Source of the DNA: Bacilli bacterium | Lineage (GTDB): Bacteria > Bacillota_I > Bacilli_A > RF39 > UBA660 | Direction: 5' to 3' | Length of the DNA stretch: 54,083 nt | NCBI GenBank assembly: GCA_017405445.1 | Contig: JAFRAK010000018.1 | Location: 1-54,083, forward strand | The notes under the pieces: generated by a model | What the model saw: only the letters and a program-made list of their open reading frames with translations | Databases searched by the model: none | Told to the model about the DNA's origin: nothing | Program-made: the position numbers and the translations under genes | Part shown: positions 46,789 to 54,083 of the stretch, in pieces | Numbering within the stretch: the stretch's first letter is position 1 | How the letters are laid out: every line of letters starts with the position of its first letter

Positions 46789-47376
46789 CTATTTTTGAAA
46801 TGATTTAGATTCCTCAAACTGTTCATCATATTCTTCTAATGTTTGAACAAAATCTCCATTTTCATTCAAAACATAATACTCTAAAAAGGAAGGAGTTCCT
46901 TTTGTTAAAACATTAATATCCAAAGTACCATCATCTTTTTTTCCATATATTACAAAATAACCATTATTAGGACTACAATATGAAACTCCCCAATCTGTAT
47001 CAATTTGATACGTGCCATCTTCTAATATATGAAAACGATTTCCTAAACCTTCCACAACAAAACTAGGAACATTTTCTGTAACTCTAACTGCTTGATAAGG
47101 CCTCACAATTTCATAAAACACTCCATTTACTTCTCTTGTAGTTTCTTTCCAATTTGCTTTATTCCAAACATTCATTTTTCCATTTTGCAATTTTTCATAT
47201 GCAACAACAGAACCTATTGGAACAGTTTGTTCTCCTTCTATACAATCTAAGATAAGTTGATTATCTTTTATTCTAATTGAATCTTTTAAAAAATCAGGAA
47301 CATCTTCTTTGGTATTTATTCTAATACAATTTTTTATTCCTGGCTTTTTCTCTATCATAATACATTCAGTATTCAT
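46789..47376 (-). CDS. phage-like hypothetical protein
   Basis: 195 residues, beta-rich and acidic, no export signal. Starts MNTECIMIEKKPGIKNCIRI after TTTGGAGG. Patterns such as VPIGSVVAYEKLQNGKMNVW and GYFVIYGKKDDGTLDI recall small phage or prophage structural/accessory proteins, but no family is certain. The 129 bp upstream (47377-47505) hold no gene. It borders the accessory island behind comEC. Confidence 0.45.
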   Translation of the reverse strand: MNTECIMIEKKPGIKNCIRINTKEDVPDFLKDSIRIKDNQLILDCIEGEQTVPIGSVVAYEKLQNGKMNVWNKANWKETTREVNGVFYEIVRPYQAVRVTENVPSFVVEGLGNRFHILEDGTYQIDTDWGVSYCSPNNGYFVIYGKKDDGTLDINVLTKGTPSFLEYYVLNENGDFVQTLEEYDEQFEESKSFQK

Positions 47377-47505
47377 ACTTTTATTCCTCCAAAAAAAATT
47401 TAAAAATCATAGAATTACATTTAATATTATTTTATCAAAAAAAACTATCTTGAGTCTATATTATTCTAAATGAATCATTAACATATAAAAATGTATTTTT
47501 TTATA

Positions 47506-48396
47506 TCACACTAATTCATATTTTCTGACAGCAATTCTTTCATCTGAACAATATTCAATTACAAACTTGTTTTCTCGTTTACAAATTAATATTCCAATTG
47601 TATTGTTATTACCTATCTCTTTTATATTTTTATCAATATAATTCATGTATTTTTGTACTTGTGAAATATACTCAACTTTAAATTCTGTAACTTTTAATTC
47701 AACCACTACATAACAATTATATTTAATATTAAAAAGTAGTAAATCAATATAGTTACTTCTATCACCTATTTTAATTTTATATTCACTACCGATAAAACTA
47801 AATGAATTACCAAGTTCTTTCATAAATGATTCAATATCTTCTAATATTAAATGATGTAGTGACTTTTCGGTAATTATTTCTAAATTATTCTTATTTTTAA
47901 TTAAAATTGGATTAGGCACTAAATCTTTTACTTCAATTTTATCATCAAGCATTAATTTATTTTTGGTTTCAACAGGCAATCTACTATATTCATTATTACG
48001 TATTTTTTCTCTTAATGAATCTCGTCCAATATTTTGTTCTTTACATATATTGATATAATACTTTATTTCATCAATATTTTTTAACGGTAATAATTCAACA
48101 TAATGACTCCACGATAATTGTGTCGCAAGCTGCGACACTTTTTCATCAATAAACATATTATAAAACTGTTTCATTCTAAACAAGGTTCTACGATTATATT
48201 TTTTTCCAACTTCTATAACTAATTTTCTAGAATACTCATCTATAATGTTATCTCCATATTTTCCACCTGCCTCATTTAATAATTTACCTATTTCAAAATA
48301 TGTGATAACTTTATATCTTTCTTTAGAATAATCTTTTACTTTTGAATAAACTTCATTATCTATTAATTTATTTTTTATCTCATTATAATAATTCAT
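47506..48396 (-). CDS. YhcG/DUF1016 family PDDEXK nuclease
   Basis: 296 residues. The N-terminal DUF1016 region (YFEIGKLLNEAGGKYGDNII, LSWSHYVELLPLKN) is followed by a PDDEXK-type nuclease core: YIDLLLFN (metal aspartate) and CYVVVELK (E-x-K). YhcG-family proteins are accessory nucleases found in mobile and defence-associated loci. GGAAGAAG precedes the ATG directly after the stop of a decayed comEC 3' copy. Accessory gene of the island; its target is unknown. Confidence 0.85.
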   Translation of the reverse strand: MNYYNEIKNKLIDNEVYSKVKDYSKERYKVITYFEIGKLLNEAGGKYGDNIIDEYSRKLVIEVGKKYNRRTLFRMKQFYNMFIDEKVSQLATQLSWSHYVELLPLKNIDEIKYYINICKEQNIGRDSLREKIRNNEYSRLPVETKNKLMLDDKIEVKDLVPNPILIKNKNNLEIITEKSLHHLILEDIESFMKELGNSFSFIGSEYKIKIGDRSNYIDLLLFNIKYNCYVVVELKVTEFKVEYISQVQKYMNYIDKNIKEIGNNNTIGILICKRENKFVIEYCSDERIAVRKYELV

Positions 48397-48408
48397 ATCT
48401 ACTTCTTC

Positions 48409-48555
48409 CTACGGTGCACATGTTTCAATTTTTAATTTATTATTCTGAATCTTAAACATAATACTACCATCCTCGTCTGTTCTATATATTTTTGAATCTT
48501 TTAAGTTTTCTAACACTCCTTTATTTGGATGCCCATATCTATTATTTTTGCCAAC
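48409..48555 (-). pseudogene. decayed copy of the comEC 3' end (last 48 codons)
   Basis: Minus-strand translation VGKNNRYGHPNK ... IYRTDEDGSIMFKIQNNKL ... ETCAP then TAG. It aligns without gaps with the end of comEC (125 of 147 bases by hand). No start codon or upstream comEC part is attached. The stop runs into the ribosome site of the YhcG gene, just as the true comEC end runs into DinD. Confidence 0.85.
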
Positions 48556-48575
48556 TGGTACTATATAGTTAATAC

Positions 48576-48609
48576 ATAAAAAAGAATTACAATTATCACT
48601 AATGCAATT
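48576..48609 (-). terminator. rho-independent terminator of the gene at 48599
   Basis: AAGAATTGCA pairs with TGTAATTCTT (one G-T), then TTTTTTATG on the minus strand. Confidence 0.6.
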
Positions 48610-49114
48610 CTTTAACTTTTTCTCTTTTTAATAATTCTTGGTATACCATTATTACAAAATCATCTTGAAGTGTTAATCCTGACTCAATATTTTTAGTATA
48701 CTTACCATTTCCAAGTGGTGAAAATGCTATAACATGTGATTTTTCTTTTCTATCGATCATATTATCTAAGGGCTTTGTACATTTTAATTTAAAAACATCA
48801 TCTATATATTCTATTGTTATATAACTAACACTATTTCTACTCCACTCATCATCTGGATTGTAATAACAGTCACTATACCAAACTAACTTATTATTAACTT
48901 TATAACTTTTCAATACCTCATCTTCATTAAAAACATATTGTTGTAGCATTAACTCTTTTATTGACTCAAATAATTCCATATCATTTGCTATTGTTATTTC
49001 ATTACTGTCGCTAAAATACCATATGCATTCATCAATTGGATAATCAATATACATAATTTCTTTATTACAATCATCATAGAATGAAATTTTTGTTTCATTA
49101 ACCACTTTATGCAT
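48599..49114 (-). CDS. hypothetical protein of the comEC-adjacent island
   Basis: 171 residues, beta-rich, acidic, no signal or membrane helix. Aromatic-rich motifs CIWYFSDSNEI and LVWYSDCYYNPDDEWSRNSVSY suggest a compact binding domain. TGAGGTGATAAT precedes the ATG. It has its own promoter and terminator and stands between two decayed comEC 3' copies, so it behaves as a self-contained cassette. No family recognised; an immunity or defence role is possible but not shown. Confidence 0.5.
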   Translation of the reverse strand: MHKVVNETKISFYDDCNKEIMYIDYPIDECIWYFSDSNEITIANDMELFESIKELMLQQYVFNEDEVLKSYKVNNKLVWYSDCYYNPDDEWSRNSVSYITIEYIDDVFKLKCTKPLDNMIDRKEKSHVIAFSPLGNGKYTKNIESGLTLQDDFVIMVYQELLKREKVKELH

Positions 49115-49135
49115 ATTATCACCTCAGTATCAATT

Positions 49136-49146
49136 AGTATACCATA
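49136..49146 (-). promoter_or_regulatory. extended -10 promoter of the 171-residue cassette gene
   Basis: ATGGTATACT on the minus strand (TGn-TATACT type), 22 nt before the start codon. The -35 is weak. Confidence 0.4.
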
Positions 49147-49201
49147 TTAACCAATACTTTTAGTTGAAAGTTGCTTATTCTTGTGATCTTTTTCTAATTC
49201 T

Positions 49202-49336
49202 TTTAGACTTTTTTAAATTCTCTAATACTTCTTTATTTGGATGACCATATCTATTATCCTTTCTAACACTAATAATGGAATATTTAGGATTAATTTCGTT
49301 TATAAATTCTTTACCACTACTCGTCTTACTTCCATG
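49202..49336 (-). pseudogene. decayed internal copy of comEC, near the 3' end
   Basis: Minus-strand HGSKTSSGKEFINEINPKYS ... RYGHPNKEVLENLKKSK aligns with comEC HGSKTSSGKDF ... NKEVLKTLNNSK (about 115 of 135 bases by hand). After KKSK the frame shifts to an unrelated tail and ends. It begins inside the last MBL motif and is not linked to any start. Confidence 0.85.
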
Positions 49337-49383
49337 TAGTGATTGTTTGTTTCTCACATTATTGTGAAGGCTTTATTTGCTAA

Positions 49384-49410
49384 GAAAAAAGAAACTGTTT
49401 TAAACAATTC
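49384..49410 (-). terminator. probable terminator of the radical SAM gene
   Basis: AATTGTTTAAAACAGTTT is self-complementary with G-T pairs and is followed on the minus strand by CTTTTTTC. Weaker than the others. Confidence 0.45.
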
Positions 49411-50376
49411 CTATTTTATTTCATGTGATTTTTTCCAATTTATAAATTCTTCTAATTCTTCTTTTGTTTCAATCTCCTCGTGATAATAATGTTTTGTAAA
49501 TTCTCCACAAGAAGAACCAACCTCTCTGCCAGGAGGACTATATTTTTTTATGATTAACCCATTTATTTTACTTAGTTTTTTAATCCACCTTTCTTCTTTA
49601 TCGCTCTTTTTTAAATCATCTTTAGGATTAAAACCAATAAATTTAATTGGTATTTTATATATACTTAATAAGTCATACAACATATTTAATTCCTCGTCAG
49701 AATCGTTAACATTATCTATTAAAGTATAGTGTATTTCAGTAAAATCATAATTATCATGAAATTTACTATACTCTTGTTTTATAGTTTCATTTTGATTTAA
49801 TAATTTTCTATAAGTAGATAAAAGTTCAAATGCTTTTTTGACACTTAATTTAGTAGCAGGGATTAATTCATTTCTTTTTTCATCAATAGGACTGTGAAGA
49901 GAAAAATGAAGTTTTAAAGGAATGTTATTTGAAAGAACAATATTAATTAATTCATCTATATTGTTAAAAGGCATCATTGTAGAAATTGAATATCCTATGT
50001 TTTTATATTTAAATTTCTTTTTTATAATATCTTCATTAAGGAAAACATTTTTAATCAATTCTAAGTTTAATTGAGGTTCTCCAACGCCCATAAATGAAAT
50101 AAGTAAATTTTCTTTATTATCAAAATACTTTAACGAATCTAATAAGCAATCTATAAAGTCGTCAAAGCATATGGGATTCATTTTTTTGTTTAATTTGTTA
50201 TTAGTCAAGTGGCACATTTTGCATCCTAATGAGCAAAAATTATGTGTAGGTACACAAACAACATCTCTATTATTATTGTTAAACAAATTGGAAATTTCTA
50301 TAATTTTATTATCCCCTTTATAAACATTTTTTATTGTTCCATCAGTATTGTCTTTAAAAGTTCCTTCTTTTTTCAT
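49411..50376 (-). CDS. Cfr/RlmN-like radical SAM methyltransferase, short form
   Basis: 321 residues. The 4Fe-4S motif is C48-x3-C52-x2-C55 (CSLGCKMC). C41, seven residues before C48, and C290 (VGSSCGEF) match the two catalytic cysteines of RlmN (C118 and C355). FMGVGEPQLN, HFSLHSPIDEKRNELIP and IHYTLIDNVNDSDEE are further RlmN/Cfr landmarks. The usual N-terminal ~80-residue accessory domain is missing. RlmN and Cfr methylate A2503 of 23S rRNA (C2 or C8); the target here is unknown. TTAAGGAG precedes the ATG. It lies behind DinD in the island. Confidence 0.82.
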   Translation of the reverse strand: MKKEGTFKDNTDGTIKNVYKGDNKIIEISNLFNNNNRDVVCVPTHNFCSLGCKMCHLTNNKLNKKMNPICFDDFIDCLLDSLKYFDNKENLLISFMGVGEPQLNLELIKNVFLNEDIIKKKFKYKNIGYSISTMMPFNNIDELINIVLSNNIPLKLHFSLHSPIDEKRNELIPATKLSVKKAFELLSTYRKLLNQNETIKQEYSKFHDNYDFTEIHYTLIDNVNDSDEELNMLYDLLSIYKIPIKFIGFNPKDDLKKSDKEERWIKKLSKINGLIIKKYSPPGREVGSSCGEFTKHYYHEEIETKEELEEFINWKKSHEIK

Positions 50377-50421
50377 AAATATAACTCCTTAAATTTATAC
50401 TTGATATTATATCATTCTTTC

Positions 50422-51225
50422 TTAATATTTTTCTATTTCTTTTAAACTCTTCTCTGGTGTAGGTAAATCTTCTGGCATTGTTCCACCTAATCTTTTAATA
50501 CTATATCTTACTTCTTTACCTATTTCATAATGAACGGAATTTGCAGTATATTCATTATCTACATTATCTCTTTTTAATTTAGCATCTGTTTGAGCAATCC
50601 TAAATATATTGTCCGCTAGTTCCTCACTACCCATATTATCTAATATATCTTCTCTATATCTTAGTTTCTTTCTTTTAAAAATATCATCAGCTGTTTCACC
50701 ATTATAAAGCCCTTTATATCCTGCATTATGAAATCTAGCCAAATCTTTTACTCCACTATTAACTGCAGTTTGATTTAGATTATAATTCCCTTTTCTTGCT
50801 TGATTTCTTCTATATAATCTTTTCTCATCTTCAGTTAGTTCATTATATTCTTTTTCACTTAATTCTTGTTTTCTTGTTTGAATAGCAAAGTAAGTTTTGG
50901 CAAAAGCAATTACTTTCTTTCTAGGATCACAATTAAGTACAATTAAATAACATGCATATCTTGTTAGTTTATAATCCTGTATATTTCGTACTGCATTCTT
51001 AGCTAAATTTATCATTTTATCGGCACCGATAAAATGATCAGAAATATTATGATTACTATTTAAACAATTCTCCATTGCTTTTCTTAATACATTTGAAAAT
51101 CGTTGCCATAATGAATATTCTAACACTGACATCAATTCCCTAGCATACCAATATTCATTACCAAATTCATCTATATGTTTAATGTCTTCAAATACTTTTT
51201 CAGTATATTCTTTTATATCATTCAT
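50422..51225 (-). CDS. dinD: DinD-type DNA damage-inducible/antirepressor-like protein
   Basis: 267 residues from ATG 51225 (AAAGGAGA upstream). BRO-N-like start with EFGNEYWYARELMSVLEYSLWQRF and FIGADKMI, then LTRYACYLIVLNCDPRKKVIAFAKTYFAIQTRK, ARFHNAGYKGLYNG and YREDILDNMGSEELADNIFRIAQT-type sequence as in E. coli DinD. DinD inhibits RecA-type strand exchange in E. coli. It begins 17 bp after the comEC stop, so it may be read with comEC. No LexA box was identified. Confidence 0.85.
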   Translation of the reverse strand: MNDIKEYTEKVFEDIKHIDEFGNEYWYARELMSVLEYSLWQRFSNVLRKAMENCLNSNHNISDHFIGADKMINLAKNAVRNIQDYKLTRYACYLIVLNCDPRKKVIAFAKTYFAIQTRKQELSEKEYNELTEDEKRLYRRNQARKGNYNLNQTAVNSGVKDLARFHNAGYKGLYNGETADDIFKRKKLRYREDILDNMGSEELADNIFRIAQTDAKLKRDNVDNEYTANSVHYEIGKEVRYSIKRLGGTMPEDLPTPEKSLKEIEKY

Positions 51226-51241
51226 TTTTTTAATCTCCTTT

Positions 51242-53230
51242 CTATGGACTACAAGTCTCAATTTTTAATTTATTATTTTTTATTTTAAACATAATACTAC
51301 CATCTTGATCTGTTCTATATATTTTTGAATTATTTAGAGTTTTTAACACTTCTTTATTTGGATGACCATATCTATTATTCTTGCCAACACTAATAATTGA
51401 ATATTTAGGTTTTATCTCATTAATAAAATCTTTACCACTACTTGTTTTACTTCCATGATGCCCTACTTTTAAAACATCTATATTATTTAAATTATATTTA
51501 TCTAATATATCCTTTTCTTTATCTATTCCGGCATCTCCCATAAATATAAATCTATATCCATTTAATTCTGTATAAATAACATTACTATTATCATTCTCAT
51601 TATCGTATTCTTTGGTTTGTAAGAAATATAATTTATTTTTATCTATATTTAATTCTTTAATACAGGAATAATGTTTAATTTTCTTTTTATCTAATTCTTT
51701 AATTAATTCATTTTCTAAGTCGTTGTATGTCCCACAATTAAATATGACTTTCTCTACTTTAAAGTTGTTTACTAAATTAATAGATTCTCCCATATGATCA
51801 AAATCGCCATGACTAATAATCATATAATCTATAGTAGAAATTCCCATAGACTGAAAGAAAGGAATTAAAGTAAAAGAAGTTAAAGAAGAATGATAATCTC
51901 CACCTGTATCAATTAATATATTTTGATGATTAATATGAAGCAAACTAGAATCTCCCTGTCCAACATCAATATAAGTAATAGAATTAGAAGAAAAGAAAGG
52001 AACAAAAAAATGAAACATCAAAAGAATACAAAAAGAAAACAAAAAACACTTTTTTTGATAAATACAAAATAAAAGAATTAAAAGAAAATAAATAATATAA
52101 TAATAAATTGAAATTCTTGGAAAAAGAATTTTTCCAAAAGAAATATGAGAAAAAAATATAGATAATTGTTCCATCCAATAAACAAAAAAATGAAATATTC
52201 CCCTAAATGGTTCTATAAAAAAAGCAATAAAAGAAAAAGGAAATAAAAACAAACTAATAAAAGGAACAAAAATTAAATTGTAAAATATACTGAATATATT
52301 TATTTGATAATAATGATATATAGAAATAGGAATTCCTACGATAAAAGATAATACAGAAACTTTTATTAAAGAAATTACATAATGATTACTAGATAATTGA
52401 TGAGAAAAACAAAGTAAAGCAAAACTAATCAAATAAGAAAACTGAAATCCCACATCAAAAACAGAATATGGATTAATGATAATAGAAAGAGAAAGAACTA
52501 GAAGAAATAAATTTTCTTTCTTAATATAAAAATAATATATTTGATTTCCTTGAAAAAAAATAAAAAATAAAACACCACGTAATACAGATGGAGATAATCC
52601 AATTAATAGTAAATAAAAAATAAAAAAAGCAGATAAAATAAAATAAGATTTTTCTTCACTAAACCTTTTTCGAATTATTCTACGAATAAAAGAAGATAAT
52701 AAAGAAATATGCATTCCACTAATTGCAAATAAATGACTAATTCCATTTTGTTGATAACTATGAATGACATTATTAGAAACATAAGACTTATTTCCCAATA
52801 TAAAAATACTTAAATAGGGATCTCCATCAATTTTATTTATAATATATTGCTTTATCATATAGTATAAAGAATGATTCTTTTTTACCAATTGAATACTCTT
52901 TGAAGAAACAAGATAATAAGTTTTTTTTCTCTTCAAATATTCTTGATAATTAAATAAATTAGAGGTTGTGTTTTTTCTAGGTAAGAAAAAATCTCCTGAA
53001 ATCTTGACTTGATCTCCAATATCATAAAGAAAAGTATCTGTATAAACAATTAATTCTTCTTTGGCATAAACTTTCAAAACATACTGATGATCTTTTTTTT
53101 GATAATCTCTAACAATACCTGTAATAGTATGAAATCCTTCCTGATAATGAGATGTTTTTGGAATAGATAAAATAAAAAGTAAAAAGCAAATACTAAATAA
53201 GAATAATCCATAATAAAGATAATCACACAG
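51242..53230 (-). CDS. comEC: ComEC DNA-uptake channel with MBL domain
   Basis: 662 residues if translation starts at CTG 53230. An N-terminal helix (YYGLFLFSICFLLFILSIP), an OB-like region (FLYDIGDQVKISGDFFL), the Competence domain with many membrane helices (NGISHLFAISGMHISLL) and a C-terminal MBL domain (SHGDFDHMG, GDAGID, VGHHGSKTSS) are all present. The TTG at 53077 would remove the first helix and OB part, so the true start overlaps the comEA 3' end. It moves single-stranded DNA across the membrane. Its 3' end is the site where the accessory island begins. Confidence 0.88.
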   Translation of the reverse strand: MCDYLYYGLFLFSICFLLFILSIPKTSHYQEGFHTITGIVRDYQKKDHQYVLKVYAKEELIVYTDTFLYDIGDQVKISGDFFLPRKNTTSNLFNYQEYLKRKKTYYLVSSKSIQLVKKNHSLYYMIKQYIINKIDGDPYLSIFILGNKSYVSNNVIHSYQQNGISHLFAISGMHISLLSSFIRRIIRKRFSEEKSYFILSAFFIFYLLLIGLSPSVLRGVLFFIFFQGNQIYYFYIKKENLFLLVLSLSIIINPYSVFDVGFQFSYLISFALLCFSHQLSSNHYVISLIKVSVLSFIVGIPISIYHYYQINIFSIFYNLIFVPFISLFLFPFSFIAFFIEPFRGIFHFFVYWMEQLSIFFSHISFGKILFPRISIYYYIIYFLLILLFCIYQKKCFLFSFCILLMFHFFVPFFSSNSITYIDVGQGDSSLLHINHQNILIDTGGDYHSSLTSFTLIPFFQSMGISTIDYMIISHGDFDHMGESINLVNNFKVEKVIFNCGTYNDLENELIKELDKKKIKHYSCIKELNIDKNKLYFLQTKEYDNENDNSNVIYTELNGYRFIFMGDAGIDKEKDILDKYNLNNIDVLKVGHHGSKTSSGKDFINEIKPKYSIISVGKNNRYGHPNKEVLKTLNNSKIYRTDQDGSIMFKIKNNKLKIETCSP

Positions 53231-53894
53231 TAATATTTTCCTGAATCTTAGAATATAAACTTTCTCCTATTCCTGAAACATTTTGAACATCTTCAATACT
53301 TTGAAAAGGTCCATGTTCTTCTCTATACTGGATAATATCTTGTGCCTTTGCATCACCTATTCCAGGTAATTCCATTAATTCTTCTTTAGAAGCTGTATTA
53401 ATATTAATTTTAGAAGAAGATATTTCTTCACTACAAATACAAGCATCATTTTTTAATGCATTTTCATCTACTTGTCTACAAGAATCAACTACTTCTTTTT
53501 CCATTCTTTTTGTCTCATAAAAATTAGATACTTGTTCATGACTATAAATAATAATAACCATTTCATCAAATGTTTTTTTACTAAGATTCACAACAGAAGT
53601 ATCAGCATTCTCCGTAAGTCCACCAGCTAGAGTAATCACATCAATAACTCTAGAACCTTCTTCTAAAGAATAGATTCCAGGTAATACTACCTCTCCTTTA
53701 ATATCCACTTTCAAGTACTTCTCTTCTATAGTCTTTTTTTCTTCCTTAATATCATCTTTTTTAAATAAAACAACTTCATCTTTTTTTCTCATTTTAGGAA
53801 TTTTTTGAAGAATAAAAAAAGAACTTAATCCTACAATAATTAATCCAATAAGTCCAATAATAATTTGTTTTCGATAACGATATTGAAAAGTAAT
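53223..53894 (-). CDS. comEA: ComEA DNA receptor, apparent ATT start
   Basis: 223 residues. One membrane helix (about 11-29), an SLBB domain (VDIKGEVVLPGIYSLEEG, VIDVITLAGGL) and a double helix-hairpin-helix DNA-binding domain (ININTASKEELMELPGIG, VSGIGESLYSKI). It captures external double-stranded DNA for ComEC. The best start is ATT 53894 with GGAGG 7 nt upstream (leader GGAGGTGATTCTATT); no ATG, GTG or TTG occurs before the membrane helix except TTG 53954, which lies inside the IS. comEC overlaps its end. Confidence 0.88.
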   Translation of the reverse strand: MTFQYRYRKQIIIGLIGLIIVGLSSFFILQKIPKMRKKDEVVLFKKDDIKEEKKTIEEKYLKVDIKGEVVLPGIYSLEEGSRVIDVITLAGGLTENADTSVVNLSKKTFDEMVIIIYSHEQVSNFYETKRMEKEVVDSCRQVDENALKNDACICSEEISSSKININTASKEELMELPGIGDAKAQDIIQYREEHGPFQSIEDVQNVSGIGESLYSKIQENITV

Positions 53895-53942
53895 AGAATC
53901 ACCTCCAATAATATTATTCGAAAAAAAAAGAGTAATTTTAAA

Positions 53943-54083
53943 TGAAGTTGTCAATAAAAAGTAGACACTAAAAAAGAGTTATTTGAAACCTAGTTGAATC
54001 CTATATTCAACTGGGTTTTTATATTTTAATGCAAAACTTGGACGATAATTATTATTATCCCAAATAATATCATCAATAAATTC
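53943..54083 (-). mobile_element. 3' end of an IS3-family insertion sequence, cut by the window edge
   Basis: The end reads TGAAGTTGTC from 53943, with GACACT and AAAAAAGAGTT inward, an inverted match to the IS end at 99-139. It carries the OrfB tail. The IS end lies 48 bp upstream of the comEA start, so it has probably displaced the native upstream region of comEA and now provides or removes its promoter. Confidence 0.75.
53979..54083 (-). CDS. IS3-type transposase OrfB, C-terminal fragment
   Basis: The last 34 codons are present: EFIDDIIWDNNNYRPSFALK then YKNPVEYRIQLGFK and TAA. The NYRP-x4-L and SPxEYR-like end is the typical C-terminus of the DDE transposase (OrfB) of IS3/IS150-group elements. 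The catalytic DDE residues are outside the window. Minus strand, same orientation as the IS at position 1. Confidence 0.75.
   Translation of the reverse strand, partial: EFIDDIIWDNNNYRPSFALKYKNPVEYRIQLGFK

Noticed and set aside
53895..53954. TTG 53954 as comEA start
   Set aside because: It lies inside the IS terminal repeat, has no ribosome site and adds residues not expected before the membrane helix.
1..54083. tRNA or rRNA genes and Mycoplasma code 4
   Set aside because: No cloverleaf or rRNA sequence was recognised. TGA acts as a stop at the ends of dnaG and comEA, and tryptophans use TGG.

Overview
The window looks like a chromosomal contig from an uncultured, AT-rich, low-GC Bacillota, probably a gut member of the Bacilli or an RF39/Mollicutes-like lineage. 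Almost every gene runs on the minus strand. Shine-Dalgarno sites are strong (AGGTGA or AGGAGG). TGA is used as a stop (for example dnaG and comEA), so the code is 11 and not the Mycoplasma code 4. The gene set is of Firmicutes type: dnaG-rpoD-trmK, a T-box before thrS, dnaI, lepA-hemW, ymfF/ymfH with efp, and comEA-comEC. Both window edges fall inside IS3-family insertion sequences in the same orientation, so this is most likely a contig broken at a multicopy IS.

Layout: 1-139, 5' end of an IS3-type element. 156-4327, a thymidylate kinase and a large BspA-type repeat surface protein. 4.4-9.4 kb, lepA, a two-HTH protein, hemW and an HD hydrolase. 9.4-18 kb, an M16 peptidase-like pair (EF-P modification type), deoD, ftsK, a glycosyltransferase with an E2-like partner, efp and rpmG. 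18-23.4 kb, a type VII secretion-associated cluster: a WXG100-like protein, a 1450-residue repeat protein and a DUF4176 protein. 23.5-31.8 kb, envelope genes: sortase, class B PBP, two pseudopilins, a GHL10-type glycoside hydrolase, DUF421 and an exported protein. 31.9-33.8 kb, a surface protein whose 3' end looks like a diversity-generating retroelement (DGR) variable region. 33.9-41.2 kb, trmK, rpoD, dnaG, two paralogous small genes and T-box-controlled MBL hydrolase and thrS genes. 41.2-47.4 kb, a second surface protein with the same stalk, an RNB protein, dnaI and unknowns. 47.5-51.2 kb, an accessory island directly behind comEC. 51.2-53.9 kb, comEC and comEA. 53943-54083, 3' end of an IS3-type element.

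Two regions stand out. First, the gene at 31968-33788 ends in a roughly 180 bp segment of much higher G+C. Its codons are almost all NNY and it encodes a C-type-lectin-like YWLGSP...GARPAVSL tail. This is the signature of a DGR target, yet no reverse transcriptase or template repeat is visible here. Second, comEC is followed by an island carrying DinD, a Cfr/RlmN-like radical SAM enzyme, an unknown protein and a YhcG nuclease. Two decayed copies of the comEC 3' end (each about 85% identical by hand alignment) lie between these genes, which suggests serial cassette insertion behind comEC. Smaller oddities: two genes apparently start at ATT with the same leader AGGTGATTCTATT; a class B-like sortase lacks its arginine; an E2-like acyltransferase lacks its histidine; and a BspA protein carries an internal NPKTG sorting-like motif followed by a second signal-peptide-like segment.
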